From NCBI RefSeq assembly GCF_001632745.1, contig NZ_LQRT01000035.1, forward strand, positions 1 to 64,000: a DNA stretch of 64,000 bases, read 5' to 3'. The translations under genes and the position numbers were made by a program. This document shows positions 36,290 through 44,411 of this stretch, piece after piece; within the stretch, counting starts at the first letter, position 1, and each line of letters begins with the position of its first letter. A model generated the notes under the pieces. The model saw only the letters and a program-made list of their open reading frames with translations. It had not been told where the DNA came from and ran no database searches. The stretch is from Aquimarina aggregata (GTDB lineage Bacteria; Bacteroidota; Bacteroidia; Flavobacteriales; Flavobacteriaceae).

Positions 36290-37156
36290 CTAATCTTCAA
36301 AATATCTAAAATTGAGCATTTGCGCAACATAGCCATATATCTCGGGGAATTTTTTCTTGAGTTCTAAAGGGGTTTCCATAAAGACTTCAACCAGAACTGC
36401 TATAAACTCAAATTTATCGGTATACGCATATTCTCTTAATATCCTAGTTTCTACAAGTTTCTGTCGTATTTCTTGGGCTCCCAAATATTCTTCAAGCATT
36501 AAAAAAGTATCATAAAAAATCTCAGAGCTAATATCTGTATTTTTGATAGAGTTATAATGAATAGCATGAGTAATTTCGTGAATTCCTAAGCTTTTTCCAT
36601 CATCCTTATGCTGGTTTCCTCTCTGGAAATGTTCCCATGATAGTGCTAGAGCTTTGGACCTTGGATTAAACTCACCATTATTTTGTGTTTGATTTAAGAT
36701 TGAATAAAACGAAGTTGGATAAATTACAATAGTGTTGAGATACTCTAATAAATATTCGCGCATCCCAAAAGTAAGTTGTACAACCATCATACTAATTTGC
36801 ATCCGCATAAAATCATCTATAACCAGACCTTCTCTTCCTACAAAGTTAATCTCCTGCAGAAACCTAAAAGTTCTGTGTTCAAAATAGCGTTTTCTTTGTT
36901 TATCCAAAGAAGAGTAAAAGCTGTTTTTAAGTAAAAAAGGTGTAAGAGTCTCTGGTAATTTTTTGATTTTAAAATAAAAATGAACAAAGTAAGGTTTCTT
37001 ATTACGACGAGAATAAACAGTCTCTAAATATCGCAATACATAATACATACAAATAGATACAACGCCAACCGTCACAAAGACACCTATAACATTTTGAAGC
37101 ACTGAATTTCCAGAGCTTTCATCAAGTTGTATTAAAGTAAATATTGAAAAATTCAA
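36290..37156 (-). CDS. MtfA-like zinc peptidase with membrane anchor
   Basis: A 288-residue protein with one N-terminal membrane segment (VLQNVIGVFVTVGVVSICMYYVL) and an MtfA/M90-type zinc peptidase domain. The metal site is HEITH in LGIHEITHAIHYN, with an EYLGAQEIRQ helix and a later EFIAVLVEVFMETP segment carrying the third ligand Glu. E. coli MtfA acts on Mlc and has peptidase activity. The longest frame begins at a TTG, so the exact start is uncertain. It is convergent with the DinB gene. Confidence 0.85.
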   Translation of the reverse strand: MNFSIFTLIQLDESSGNSVLQNVIGVFVTVGVVSICMYYVLRYLETVYSRRNKKPYFVHFYFKIKKLPETLTPFLLKNSFYSSLDKQRKRYFEHRTFRFLQEINFVGREGLVIDDFMRMQISMMVVQLTFGMREYLLEYLNTIVIYPTSFYSILNQTQNNGEFNPRSKALALSWEHFQRGNQHKDDGKSLGIHEITHAIHYNSIKNTDISSEIFYDTFLMLEEYLGAQEIRQKLVETRILREYAYTDKFEFIAVLVEVFMETPLELKKKFPEIYGYVAQMLNFRYFED

Positions 37157-37342
37157 AAAAGAAAAATGTAGGTTAAGGTTATTAAAAATAGTGTTTTAGA
37201 AGTTAAAACCTTATTAAAACGATATTTTAACATATTTATTCTTTAAAAATCTATGGTTATTCTATCGCTTATAACATCCTATCCCATAAATATGCGTTGT
37301 TATTGAAAATTTAACGATTTCCAGTGCGCTTAGGAATGAAAT

Positions 37343-37648
37343 TTGATCCATAAAAACTGTCAGTACCAGTGTTTAATTTTAGAAGAACACCCCATAACAT
37401 TAAAATTAAAATACGACATGTTTAGATTTTACAAAAAATATCCAATCTCTTTGGATTACCTAGATATATTATACAGAAATACTGTTTCAAAACTTCCTGT
37501 AAGCAATCGTATTAAGTATTGTGAATCTTTAATTCACAGAACGAAAGATGATATTTCGAATGCCAATTGCGCAGTACAAAAAAGGAAATTGAAAAAACTT
37601 TTAAAAGCGGCTAAGATTGAAATATTTAAACTTAATCAGAATAATTAG
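37343..37648 (+). CDS. small hypothetical protein
   Basis: An open frame of up to 101 codons starting at TTG 37343, with an internal ATG at 37418 (MFRFYKKYPISLDYLD). The C-terminal half is a basic helix (KRKLKKLLKAAKIEIFKLNQ). No family recognised. The coding call rests on length and residue bias only, so it may be a small regulator or spurious. Confidence 0.4.
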   Translation: MIHKNCQYQCLILEEHPITLKLKYDMFRFYKKYPISLDYLDILYRNTVSKLPVSNRIKYCESLIHRTKDDISNANCAVQKRKLKKLLKAAKIEIFKLNQNN

Positions 37649-37680
37649 GCATTCTCATTATTTTTTTAGGCACATGGCAC

Positions 37681-37845
37681 AAAAAAAGGTTTGACTATAT
37701 TTAGCCAAACCTATATAACTCATTAGCAGAAATTTAAATTATACAATAGCCCCCTATTAATAACCAGCTGACACTGTTTTATTTTGATTACAAAGTAAAT
37801 TTACAAAGTAACCTGAGTATATAATATTTCATTGTATTTCATCAA
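37681..37845 (-). ncRNA. candidate small RNA between direct repeat and terminator
   Basis: A minus-strand unit without a gene. It starts with the direct repeat at 37825-37842 and ends with a terminator hairpin (AGGTTTG..CAAACCT with an inner CTA/TAG) followed by seven T on the minus strand at 37687-37681. No open frame of useful length fits in the 110 bases between. The neighbouring minus-strand gene (38002-38451) has the same layout. This suggests a promoter-terminator pair that makes a small RNA or a decayed gene. Confidence 0.35.
37825..37842 (-). promoter_or_regulatory. direct repeat ATGAAATA-N2-ATGAAATA, copy 1
   Basis: Two 8-bp direct repeats on the minus strand, spaced by two bases (10-bp period, one helical turn). 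The same element recurs at 38539-38556 and 39841-39858. Such a layout suits a regulator binding two adjacent half-sites on one face of DNA. Confidence 0.5.
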
Positions 37846-37901
37846 TAAAAATCCAGTTAAACCGTACTTTATTATGCCTTTAAATTTAGACTTTAAAACA
37901 T

Positions 37902-37931
37902 AAAAAAGGTTTAGCATATACAGCTAAACCT
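37902..37931 (-). terminator. intrinsic terminator after the 38002-38451 gene
   Basis: The stem GGTTTAGC / GCTAAACC (37908-37915 and 37923-37930) has a seven-base loop and a six-T run on the minus strand. It lies 71 bases past the stop codon. It resembles the orphan hairpin at 37681-37712. Confidence 0.75.
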
Positions 37932-38001
37932 CCCTATTAAGTTTGATGGTACTGCCTAAAACAGTCCCCCATTACCCTCAAACTATTCTATTTTGTTTTA
38001 T

Positions 38002-38451
38002 TTATACCTCTTGTTTTATTGATGCAAAAGAGGTTTCTTCATTAATCTTTTTAAAATATTTTAATACTCCTTTTAATTTTATATTGCTTCGCTTTGGAGC
38101 TACATTATAGTTATCCAAAACTTGATCATAAATGACCTTATTTCCTAAAGCTCGGATTTCTGCACTAATTTTAACATGTATAGCTATATACCCATCTGTA
38201 CAACTACAATTTATTATCTCAACTCGTATTTCTGGGTTATCATTAATTCTAGTTGTAATATAGCTATTGTGCGGAATTTCAATTTTCTCAATTTTACCTT
38301 CTTTTATTCCTTTGAACTGGCTAGAGTAATAAATATCATAATGATTATTACCCAAACTCACTAATTGAAGCGTCGTCTTGATGCGCTCTTGTAGTGGCCA
38401 ATGACCAAATTTCACTCTTTGTGTTTTCTTATCTATTATGGGATATGACAT
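38002..38451 (-). CDS. hypothetical protein
   Basis: A 149-residue protein without signal peptide or membrane segments. It has beta-rich segments (TLQLVSLGNNHYDIYYSSQF, GKIEKIEIPHNSYITTRIND, EIRVEIINCSCTDGYIAIHVK) and a basic C-terminal tail. The CSC triplet is the only Cys cluster. It lies downstream of the direct repeat at 38539-38556 by about 90 bases, the best promoter-distance match of the three copies. No family recognised. Confidence 0.55.
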   Translation of the reverse strand: MSYPIIDKKTQRVKFGHWPLQERIKTTLQLVSLGNNHYDIYYSSQFKGIKEGKIEKIEIPHNSYITTRINDNPEIRVEIINCSCTDGYIAIHVKISAEIRALGNKVIYDQVLDNYNVAPKRSNIKLKGVLKYFKKINEETSFASIKQEV

Positions 38452-38538
38452 GTCGCTTATAAGTTTAGTTTGATTCTTATTAAAACAACAAACTGTGTTA
38501 ATACGGGTATAAAACTATATAATAGTGTAGATGAAAAA

Positions 38539-38556
38539 TATTTCATCATATTTCAT
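38539..38556 (-). promoter_or_regulatory. direct repeat ATGAAATA-N2-ATGAAATA, copy 2
   Basis: The element lies 88 bases upstream of the gene at 38002-38451, a suitable place for an activator or repressor site. It also contains an inverted ATGAAA/TTTCAT on its left. Confidence 0.5.
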
Positions 38557-38619
38557 ATGGCTTTTCAACTACACTATTGTACTTAATACATGTATCCAAA
38601 ATTAGCTTTAGTAGAAATT

Positions 38620-38655
38620 AAAAAAACCATCAAAAGAAAGCTTTTGATGGTTTAA
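38620..38655 (-). terminator. intrinsic terminator after the 38726-39481 gene
   Basis: Arms AAACCATCAAAAG (38624-38636) and CTTTTGATGGTTT (38641-38653) form a 13-bp perfect stem with a four-base loop. An A-run on the + strand is a T-run on the minus strand. It ends the 251-codon gene 70 bases after its stop. Confidence 0.85.
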
Positions 38656-38725
38656 TAATAAATTTGAGTTACTACTTAAATAATAGTGTAAATCTAATAT
38701 TAGTTCTTAATATCCTAATAAAACA

Positions 38726-39481
38726 TTAAGCCAAACTACTTAATGCCTCAAGTTCTGTAGTATTATTTTCTAAATAAAGTTCACTTAAGGATTGAACAGA
38801 TATATAAGCTTGATTACTATTTTGTGTACTATCGGCATTTATCCATACAAGTTGTTGTCCATTCCCTTGTAAATTAAATGGTGAAGTCTGAGTATCTGAA
38901 GTGGTAATAGTCACAAAATCTTTAGCATCTCCAGCATATTTAATAACCGTGTCTGGGTTTACCAATTTGTTTACTATAATTACCTCTGCACTACGTTCTG
39001 CAAACTGAACCGCTGTAAATTGATTAATATTACTTTGAATTTGCCCAGAGTACCAATGAGACTCAGGAACAGCATAGAAACGTGTAAATTTCTCAAAACT
39101 TTGGTTTTCACCATTTAAAGGTAATTTCTTGTTATTAATCCCATTTGTATCTATAGGCATTTTTACACTACCAATAAAAGCTTGAATTTTTGCCCCTTGA
39201 TTTCCATTAGTTATGGCTATAGAAACCGTATTTGTTTGACTGCCATCGATGAAACATAATGCTGCTAATCCTTGATTCATTGTAGTGCCTGGTACGGTTA
39301 CGGATACTGGTGGTTGAGAATTTGACCACACTACTTGTAAAGTTGTAGAAGCATCATTTCCTGCTGCATTATAAAAAAATAAGCAATATAATTGCCCATT
39401 ATTTAAACTACCATTACTTGTAGCAGTATCTCCTTCACCGAGTTCTATTAATCTACCATTATTCCAGTTAATTGTTGACAT
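38726..39481 (-). CDS. hypothetical beta-rich protein next to the TOMM cluster
   Basis: A 251-residue protein without signal peptide. It is rich in Asn, Gln, Thr and Ser and poor in charge (DTATSNGSLNNGQLYCLFFYNAAGNDASTT). It has repeating strands and may form two beta-sandwich halves (residues 1-120 and 130-235), with an acidic end LYLENNTTELEALSSLA. Family not recognised. It might be a substrate, a matrix protein or unrelated. It is on the same strand as the cluster but separated by 577 bp and has its own terminator. Confidence 0.6.
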   Translation of the reverse strand: MSTINWNNGRLIELGEGDTATSNGSLNNGQLYCLFFYNAAGNDASTTLQVVWSNSQPPVSVTVPGTTMNQGLAALCFIDGSQTNTVSIAITNGNQGAKIQAFIGSVKMPIDTNGINNKKLPLNGENQSFEKFTRFYAVPESHWYSGQIQSNINQFTAVQFAERSAEVIIVNKLVNPDTVIKYAGDAKDFVTITTSDTQTSPFNLQGNGQQLVWINADSTQNSNQAYISVQSLSELYLENNTTELEALSSLA

Positions 39482-40058
39482 GATTTGTTTGTTTAAATTT
39501 ATTCCCTACTCTAATTTTATGAGCTTTTCGGGTTCCTCTCTTAAATCAAAATCAATAGTAGCTACTTGATCGAATAAACTATCCGATCACCATAATTTTT
39601 AACAATCTAGTTTAAAATTACATTGTATTTTAAAACGATTTTCTACTAAATACTGATGGTTTTTAAATGGTAAACATCATAAAGGGTTGGGCAGAATTAT
39701 CCAGTAAAACATATGTAATCTTAGGGTCTAATTTTTGGCCAAAATCAAATTAATATTATCTAAATCAGAAGACGTCTTTAATACCTGATCATTATAATAT
39801 TTTTGACATAATGAATGTAAGAGTTTATTATGGGAGAAAATATTTCATTCTATTTCATAATTTCATCATAAAATACTGATTAACATTACTTTATAAGCAC
39901 CAAAGAAGTATAAAAATGAAGGCGAAACCGCAATTCAAAGTTGATAAAAATGTAGATTTATTGTATAAAAAAAATCATAGTACATTGAGCTACAAAACAT
40001 TTAATTGAGTATCATTCAAATGAAAGAGATTAACTAAATATGGCTATCAATTTTTACA
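39482..40058. other. 577-bp gap without a gene
   Basis: AT-rich stretch between the KamA-like gene and the 251-residue gene. It holds the third direct repeat (39841-39858). No open frame of coding character, no hairpin terminator after the KamA-like gene that I can see. Confidence 0.6.
39841..39858 (-). promoter_or_regulatory. direct repeat ATGAAATA-N2-ATGAAATA, copy 3
   Basis: Same element as at 37825 and 38539, followed by a third, weaker half-site (39859-39866). It is 360 bases from the next minus-strand start codon (39481), farther than expected for a promoter-proximal site, so a long leader or a distal site is needed. Confidence 0.45.
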
Positions 40059-41345
40059 TTAAACAAGTTGATCTATAGCAGAGGGGGATTCACTAAACAA
40101 CTCGATTAAATTTCCTGCATTTTTTGTAGTGTCACTATAGGGAATTAATTTAATAGTACCTTCTCCAAAAGTATTTGGTGGAGCTTGTAAAGATTTTAAC
40201 ACAAAGAACCGTTCATTATTAATTGTAACCACACCATCCAATAGTGTTCTATGTAAATCGTTCATGAATACTGGTCCCCTAACAGTCCTTGCCAAACCAG
40301 TAGTTTTCTTTTGTGCTTCTTGAAAAATTTGCAGTGCTTTTGCCAGTGGAATTCTAAAACAGGATTCTGAATTATGGTCAGCCTCTATAAACATATAATA
40401 CGGTACCATTCCTAAAGTAATTTGTTTATTCCATAAAGTACTCCAATCTTCTGGAGTATCATTTATACCTTCAACAAGAGGTCCTTGACATCTAATAACC
40501 GTTCCTGTTGCTCTAATTCTTTGTATCGCTTGTTTAACAGCTTCATTTTCTAACTCTACTGGATGAGTAAAGTGCGCACATAAATTAAGATGTTTACCTC
40601 TGGATTGTATGTATTTAAATAATGCTAATAATTCATCGGCATCTTGATCTGTTGTAAACCTAAAAGGCCACCAGGCTAAAGATTTTGAACTAATACGTAT
40701 TACTTTTACAGAATCTATTTCTAAAATAGGATCTATATATTCTCGTAATGTTTTTGCTTTAAGCACTAATGGATCTGCCCCCGTAAACAATACATCACTA
40801 ATCTCTGGATGTTCTTTTAAGAAAGCCACTGGTTCTTGAGGATCCTTATATGAAGAGTTTTGCTGTGCTTCTTTATTATTAAACATGATCCATCTAAAGC
40901 AATACGAACAATACGAATGACATGTTTTGGCCATTGGATCCGGAAATAAGCTTACTATGGTTCCAAAATTGCTATACATTCCCCTTACCCTAACGCCATC
41001 AACTTTAGGAATGCTTGTCTCACAATGTTTTACTTCGGGGTACATTTTTTTCTTTACCTTCTGAATAAAAGGCATTAGTGTTTTTTCTTCTAACCCACTT
41101 TGATATAATAATTGTAACGCCTTATAATCAGTTATAGGTAGCATCTCTTTTCTTGGAAAGATTAATTTATAAATCGGATCATTAGGTATCGCATCCCAGT
41201 TTATTAAATGTTCTAAAACATAAGTATTCACTTTAAAATGAAAGACGCTGGAAAGAATATCAAATACTTCTCTTTCTTTTTCTGGTAACCTTGTATAATA
41301 CTCGGTTTTCTTAAATGAATTGTTGTTATAGGATATAAATTTCAT
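40059..41345 (-). CDS. KamA-like radical SAM protein of the TOMM cluster
   Basis: A 428-residue radical SAM enzyme of the lysine 2,3-aminomutase (KamA) type. The [4Fe-4S] cluster motif CxxxCxxC is C142-HSY-C146-SY-C149, followed by FRW, as in KamA relatives. Downstream segments VLFTGADPLVLKAKTLREYI and RCQGPLVEGINDTPEDW resemble that family. The PLP-lysine motif (PGGGGK) of true aminomutases is not visible in the C-terminal part (VRGPVFMNDLHRTLLDGVV), so another radical reaction is likely, perhaps on the peptide made in the cluster. It starts 14 bases after the YcaO gene and is surely co-transcribed. Confidence 0.85.
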   Translation of the reverse strand: MKFISYNNNSFKKTEYYTRLPEKEREVFDILSSVFHFKVNTYVLEHLINWDAIPNDPIYKLIFPRKEMLPITDYKALQLLYQSGLEEKTLMPFIQKVKKKMYPEVKHCETSIPKVDGVRVRGMYSNFGTIVSLFPDPMAKTCHSYCSYCFRWIMFNNKEAQQNSSYKDPQEPVAFLKEHPEISDVLFTGADPLVLKAKTLREYIDPILEIDSVKVIRISSKSLAWWPFRFTTDQDADELLALFKYIQSRGKHLNLCAHFTHPVELENEAVKQAIQRIRATGTVIRCQGPLVEGINDTPEDWSTLWNKQITLGMVPYYMFIEADHNSESCFRIPLAKALQIFQEAQKKTTGLARTVRGPVFMNDLHRTLLDGVVTINNERFFVLKSLQAPPNTFGEGTIKLIPYSDTTKNAGNLIELFSESPSAIDQLV

Positions 41346-41359
41346 GGTTAATTATCATT

Positions 41360-43618
41360 TTAAATAAAAATACTCAAAGGGTTTAATTCTTCTTCTGTAA
41401 GAGGTTCTTTAAATTTTCCCATTTTTACAGGTACATCATACAGTCTTCCTGGGGCAGTACGTCTCCAAAAATGGCGTAATCCCGGTACAATTACTTTGGC
41501 TACTGAAAGGCCTATATCTGGCTGTGTTAAATCCAAAGCCAACGTTTCTAACCCTTGTTTTTTGGCTTTTTCTATGCAAAACTGCAAACTATCATAAACT
41601 GTAGCTGGGCAAAGTTTCGCATAGTCAGCTTGCATATTCTTTTTTTCTTTATCTAATGGAATCAGATATGTATTATCTTTTAATGTGGCATTATTTAACC
41701 AGTCTATAAACACCTTATCTGTAGTTAAATAATCTTTCTTATCGTTGATAACTACGGGTAATAACTGATTAAGTTCTATAATTGCTCTTTCTAAAGCAAT
41801 ATTGGCATCTACATGAGCTCCAAAAGCATAAAGCACTTTATCTTTTTCATCTTCTTTTATACTATGGCTAATGGCTACAAAAACAGGAATTTCCAGATCT
41901 GTAGTAATATCCAGTACATAAAGACTTCTATTTATGTCTTTATAATACCTCATCATTTTGTTGACATACTCATTACCAGCAGTTTCTAAAGCCACTTCTG
42001 GGTATTGAATACGATTATACCACCAAATTGCTGCAGCATCACGCTCTACAAGTTCAAGAAAACCTTGTAGTATAGCTTCTTCTATAGTATTACCTGCCGC
42101 ACAACCGTTAGAATCAGGATATGCATACAAACGCTTCTCGTCCTTTGCCGGATATTGCGCATAACAATAGCAAGAAGGAAGAAACTTAAACTCTTTGTGT
42201 GTAAGACTATATACCGGAGTCCAATCCATTACCTCATCCGTATCGAATGCAATTGGAATTAGTGAGTAAAACTTAGTGCTTTCATTATTGATTCGTTCTC
42301 TATCCTGATACTGTGCATTGCTATAAAGCATACATTGGTTAGGATGTATTTTAACATCCAAATCCTTAAAAGCAGCTTGAACTTTATAAGCTTCTCCTTG
42401 GTACATAAGACTATATCGTTCTATGGCTTCACATAAAGCACCGGTTTTAGCTTGAATCTCTGTTTTTCCTTTACCACCATTTGCACTTCTGAGATGTAGA
42501 TTTAACCAGAATAACGAAGAACTTTGAAGTGCCATATTTTTACCTGAACCAAAATTATAAATTGGCGCATCTTCTACAGGATGATATGCTCTTAAATAAG
42601 GAACAACTCCCGTTATATCACTAACATGATGCATATACTTCTCTAAAGTCACCTCTGGGGGTACGGTGCGATAACCTCCCAAATGATCAGATAAAATATC
42701 TTCTTTTTTTAAATCAATTGGTGACGGATGTTGGCTTAACACCTCTTTAGTTCCACATGCTCTACATTGCGGTCTTTTAACTACTCTGTGTGTACTTTGT
42801 TTTCTTGTTTTAGTATTTATAGCGATCAAATGATTAAATAATTGATCATTATGATCATGATACATCCATGAAACCAATTCAGAAAGAGCAACACTTATAC
42901 CCCACTGTTGTGCTAATGGATGATTTATTACAGGACGGGCAATAGTATGATTGGTTTTAGCAAGTGCCTGATACAGCTTACTCTCTTGATCATGTAATGC
43001 TAAACGATGTTGTAAACAAGCCCAACAAGCACTATCAGCATTATCGGGAAGTATAAGAGGACCTATGTAAGGAGTTGTACCATTTAACTTAAGTAACAAC
43101 CATGGTATCTGATGATCTAACATTTCCTGATTTACGGATTCCAAATCAGGATGTAAATAATCTGTAGTCAAGACAACAATTAAAGTAGGAGTTTCAGAGA
43201 ATTCTATCCCAACATTTCTACACGCATCATTAAACATCATCGTATCTACCGATCCTAAAGCCCTTACAGCGATTGATTTGTTCTTAAATATCGTAGATAA
43301 GGTATTTGTATCGTAACCCGACTCTTCCCAATATGCAGTTTGTTCTGGAGTAAAGTAGGGCTTTGATTGTGTAATATAACCCTCTGATTCTAATTGATGC
43401 AACGTAATTATAACATCACTAAGATTAGAACTATAGTGCTCATAATTAGCTACAATGAAATCTTTAGTAATTTTTTCACCACTAATCTTCTCTAAAAGTT
43501 GGATTGCTAAAGGCGATTGTAATACAACACTATCTCGTTCTGAGGTCATGATCGTATAGTGATCGTTAACATTAACTTTAGTATATTTTTCTTTAATTCT
43601 GTAAAATGTATCTGGCAT
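41360..43618 (-). CDS. fused ocin-ThiF/YcaO cyclodehydratase
   Basis: A 752-residue fusion of a precursor-binding E1-like part and a YcaO domain. Residues 1-90 have a winged-helix look like a RiPP recognition element. The middle resembles the ThiF/C-protein scaffold, with a probable zinc site (Cys198 and Cys201 in CWAC, Cys285 and Cys288 in CRAC). The YcaO domain starts near residue 310. It has GGKGKTEIQAKTGALCEAIER and later SNGCAAGNTIEEAILQGFLELVERDA, the ATP-binding residues that phosphorylate the amide. It would turn Cys/Ser/Thr of a precursor into azolines. The C-terminus ends NPLSIFI and lacks the proline-rich PxPxP seen in some YcaO enzymes. Confidence 0.93.
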   Translation of the reverse strand: MPDTFYRIKEKYTKVNVNDHYTIMTSERDSVVLQSPLAIQLLEKISGEKITKDFIVANYEHYSSNLSDVIITLHQLESEGYITQSKPYFTPEQTAYWEESGYDTNTLSTIFKNKSIAVRALGSVDTMMFNDACRNVGIEFSETPTLIVVLTTDYLHPDLESVNQEMLDHQIPWLLLKLNGTTPYIGPLILPDNADSACWACLQHRLALHDQESKLYQALAKTNHTIARPVINHPLAQQWGISVALSELVSWMYHDHNDQLFNHLIAINTKTRKQSTHRVVKRPQCRACGTKEVLSQHPSPIDLKKEDILSDHLGGYRTVPPEVTLEKYMHHVSDITGVVPYLRAYHPVEDAPIYNFGSGKNMALQSSSLFWLNLHLRSANGGKGKTEIQAKTGALCEAIERYSLMYQGEAYKVQAAFKDLDVKIHPNQCMLYSNAQYQDRERINNESTKFYSLIPIAFDTDEVMDWTPVYSLTHKEFKFLPSCYCYAQYPAKDEKRLYAYPDSNGCAAGNTIEEAILQGFLELVERDAAAIWWYNRIQYPEVALETAGNEYVNKMMRYYKDINRSLYVLDITTDLEIPVFVAISHSIKEDEKDKVLYAFGAHVDANIALERAIIELNQLLPVVINDKKDYLTTDKVFIDWLNNATLKDNTYLIPLDKEKKNMQADYAKLCPATVYDSLQFCIEKAKKQGLETLALDLTQPDIGLSVAKVIVPGLRHFWRRTAPGRLYDVPVKMGKFKEPLTEEELNPLSIFI

Positions 43619-43650
43619 TATATCAAGAGTATTCTTTTGAAATTTTTATC

Positions 43651-43703
43651 AAAAAAAAACAATAATCAATGTTGAGTTATCTAAGAAAACAACATTGATT
43701 ATT
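43651..43703 (-). terminator. strong terminator between candidate precursor and YcaO gene
   Basis: On the minus strand the 14-bp stem AATAATCAATGTTG / CAACATTGATTATT (arms 43703-43690 and 43674-43661) with a 15-base loop is followed by G and nine T. It lies 55 bp after the stop of the 194-codon gene and 40 bp before the YcaO start. A leaky terminator here would keep the precursor level high and enzymes low, a known RiPP layout. Confidence 0.85.
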
Positions 43704-43757
43704 TTATTTAAAACTACCAAAAAAAATAGTTCTATGCTTAATAAAAATCACGTAATT

Positions 43758-44342
43758 TTATGAAGTCGTTAAAATTATTTCTGCTGTTTCTTTATTGTCT
43801 TTACAATACACTTTGGTTAACATATCTTTATTTGGTATAAAACATGGTAAAATAAGTATCGCATCATAATATTGTAAATCTTCAGTATCAAAAGGTAGAA
43901 TCACTTTTGACACTCCATTTTCTGCTAGTAATTCTCTTTTTATTGTTTTTATACCTTCTTTACCATTACTAAATACTTGCACAAATAAAGGAGATTCTTT
44001 TATAGTAACTGTTTCTTTACTACCTCCTTTTTTAGTAAAATATAGATTCGGCCAGGCTGTTTCATAGTCTAAAATCACCCGAGTATTTTGCGGTATTTTC
44101 ATACCGCAACCTTTCCAGGGTTTACCATTTTCTATCCAAACATAAGTATTGTCTTTTTTACCATCTGTCATAAATGCTACTGTATTTTCAGGATCTTGAA
44201 AAGCCTCTAGCAAATCTTTATCGCGCGCACATTTAAGACTAAGTTCATAATATCGTTCGTAAATAGTATATATCTGATTTTTAGTTGTATTTGAATCTAA
44301 AGTCGTTTTTTCCTGTTTTTGGTCTATTGTGATTGTTTCCAT
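43758..44342 (-). CDS. candidate TOMM precursor, 194 residues
   Basis: A protein with a helical N-terminal part (IYERYYELSLKCARDKDLLE, then AFQDPENTVAFMTDG), reminiscent of the nitrile-hydratase-like leaders seen on some TOMM precursors. Then comes WKGCGMKIPQNTRVILD, the same GCxMKIPxxT motif as in the two upstream genes, and a beta-rich end. The last residues are EIILTTS: Thr-Thr-Ser, all cyclisable. A long leader with a short Ser/Thr tail is the pattern expected of a YcaO substrate. It may instead be a structural protein of a larger assembly. The role is inferred. Confidence 0.6.
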   Translation of the reverse strand: METITIDQKQEKTTLDSNTTKNQIYTIYERYYELSLKCARDKDLLEAFQDPENTVAFMTDGKKDNTYVWIENGKPWKGCGMKIPQNTRVILDYETAWPNLYFTKKGGSKETVTIKESPLFVQVFSNGKEGIKTIKRELLAENGVSKVILPFDTEDLQYYDAILILPCFIPNKDMLTKVYCKDNKETAEIILTTS

Positions 44343-44411
44343 GGTTTAGGTTTTAAGAATTTAAAAATATCGATAAGCATTTTGACTAACGAGATACTAA
44401 TTCTTATTAAA

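Noticed and set aside
37650..38700. CRISPR array
   Set aside because: The repeated hairpins and direct repeats here differ in spacing and sequence and do not form regular repeat-spacer units.
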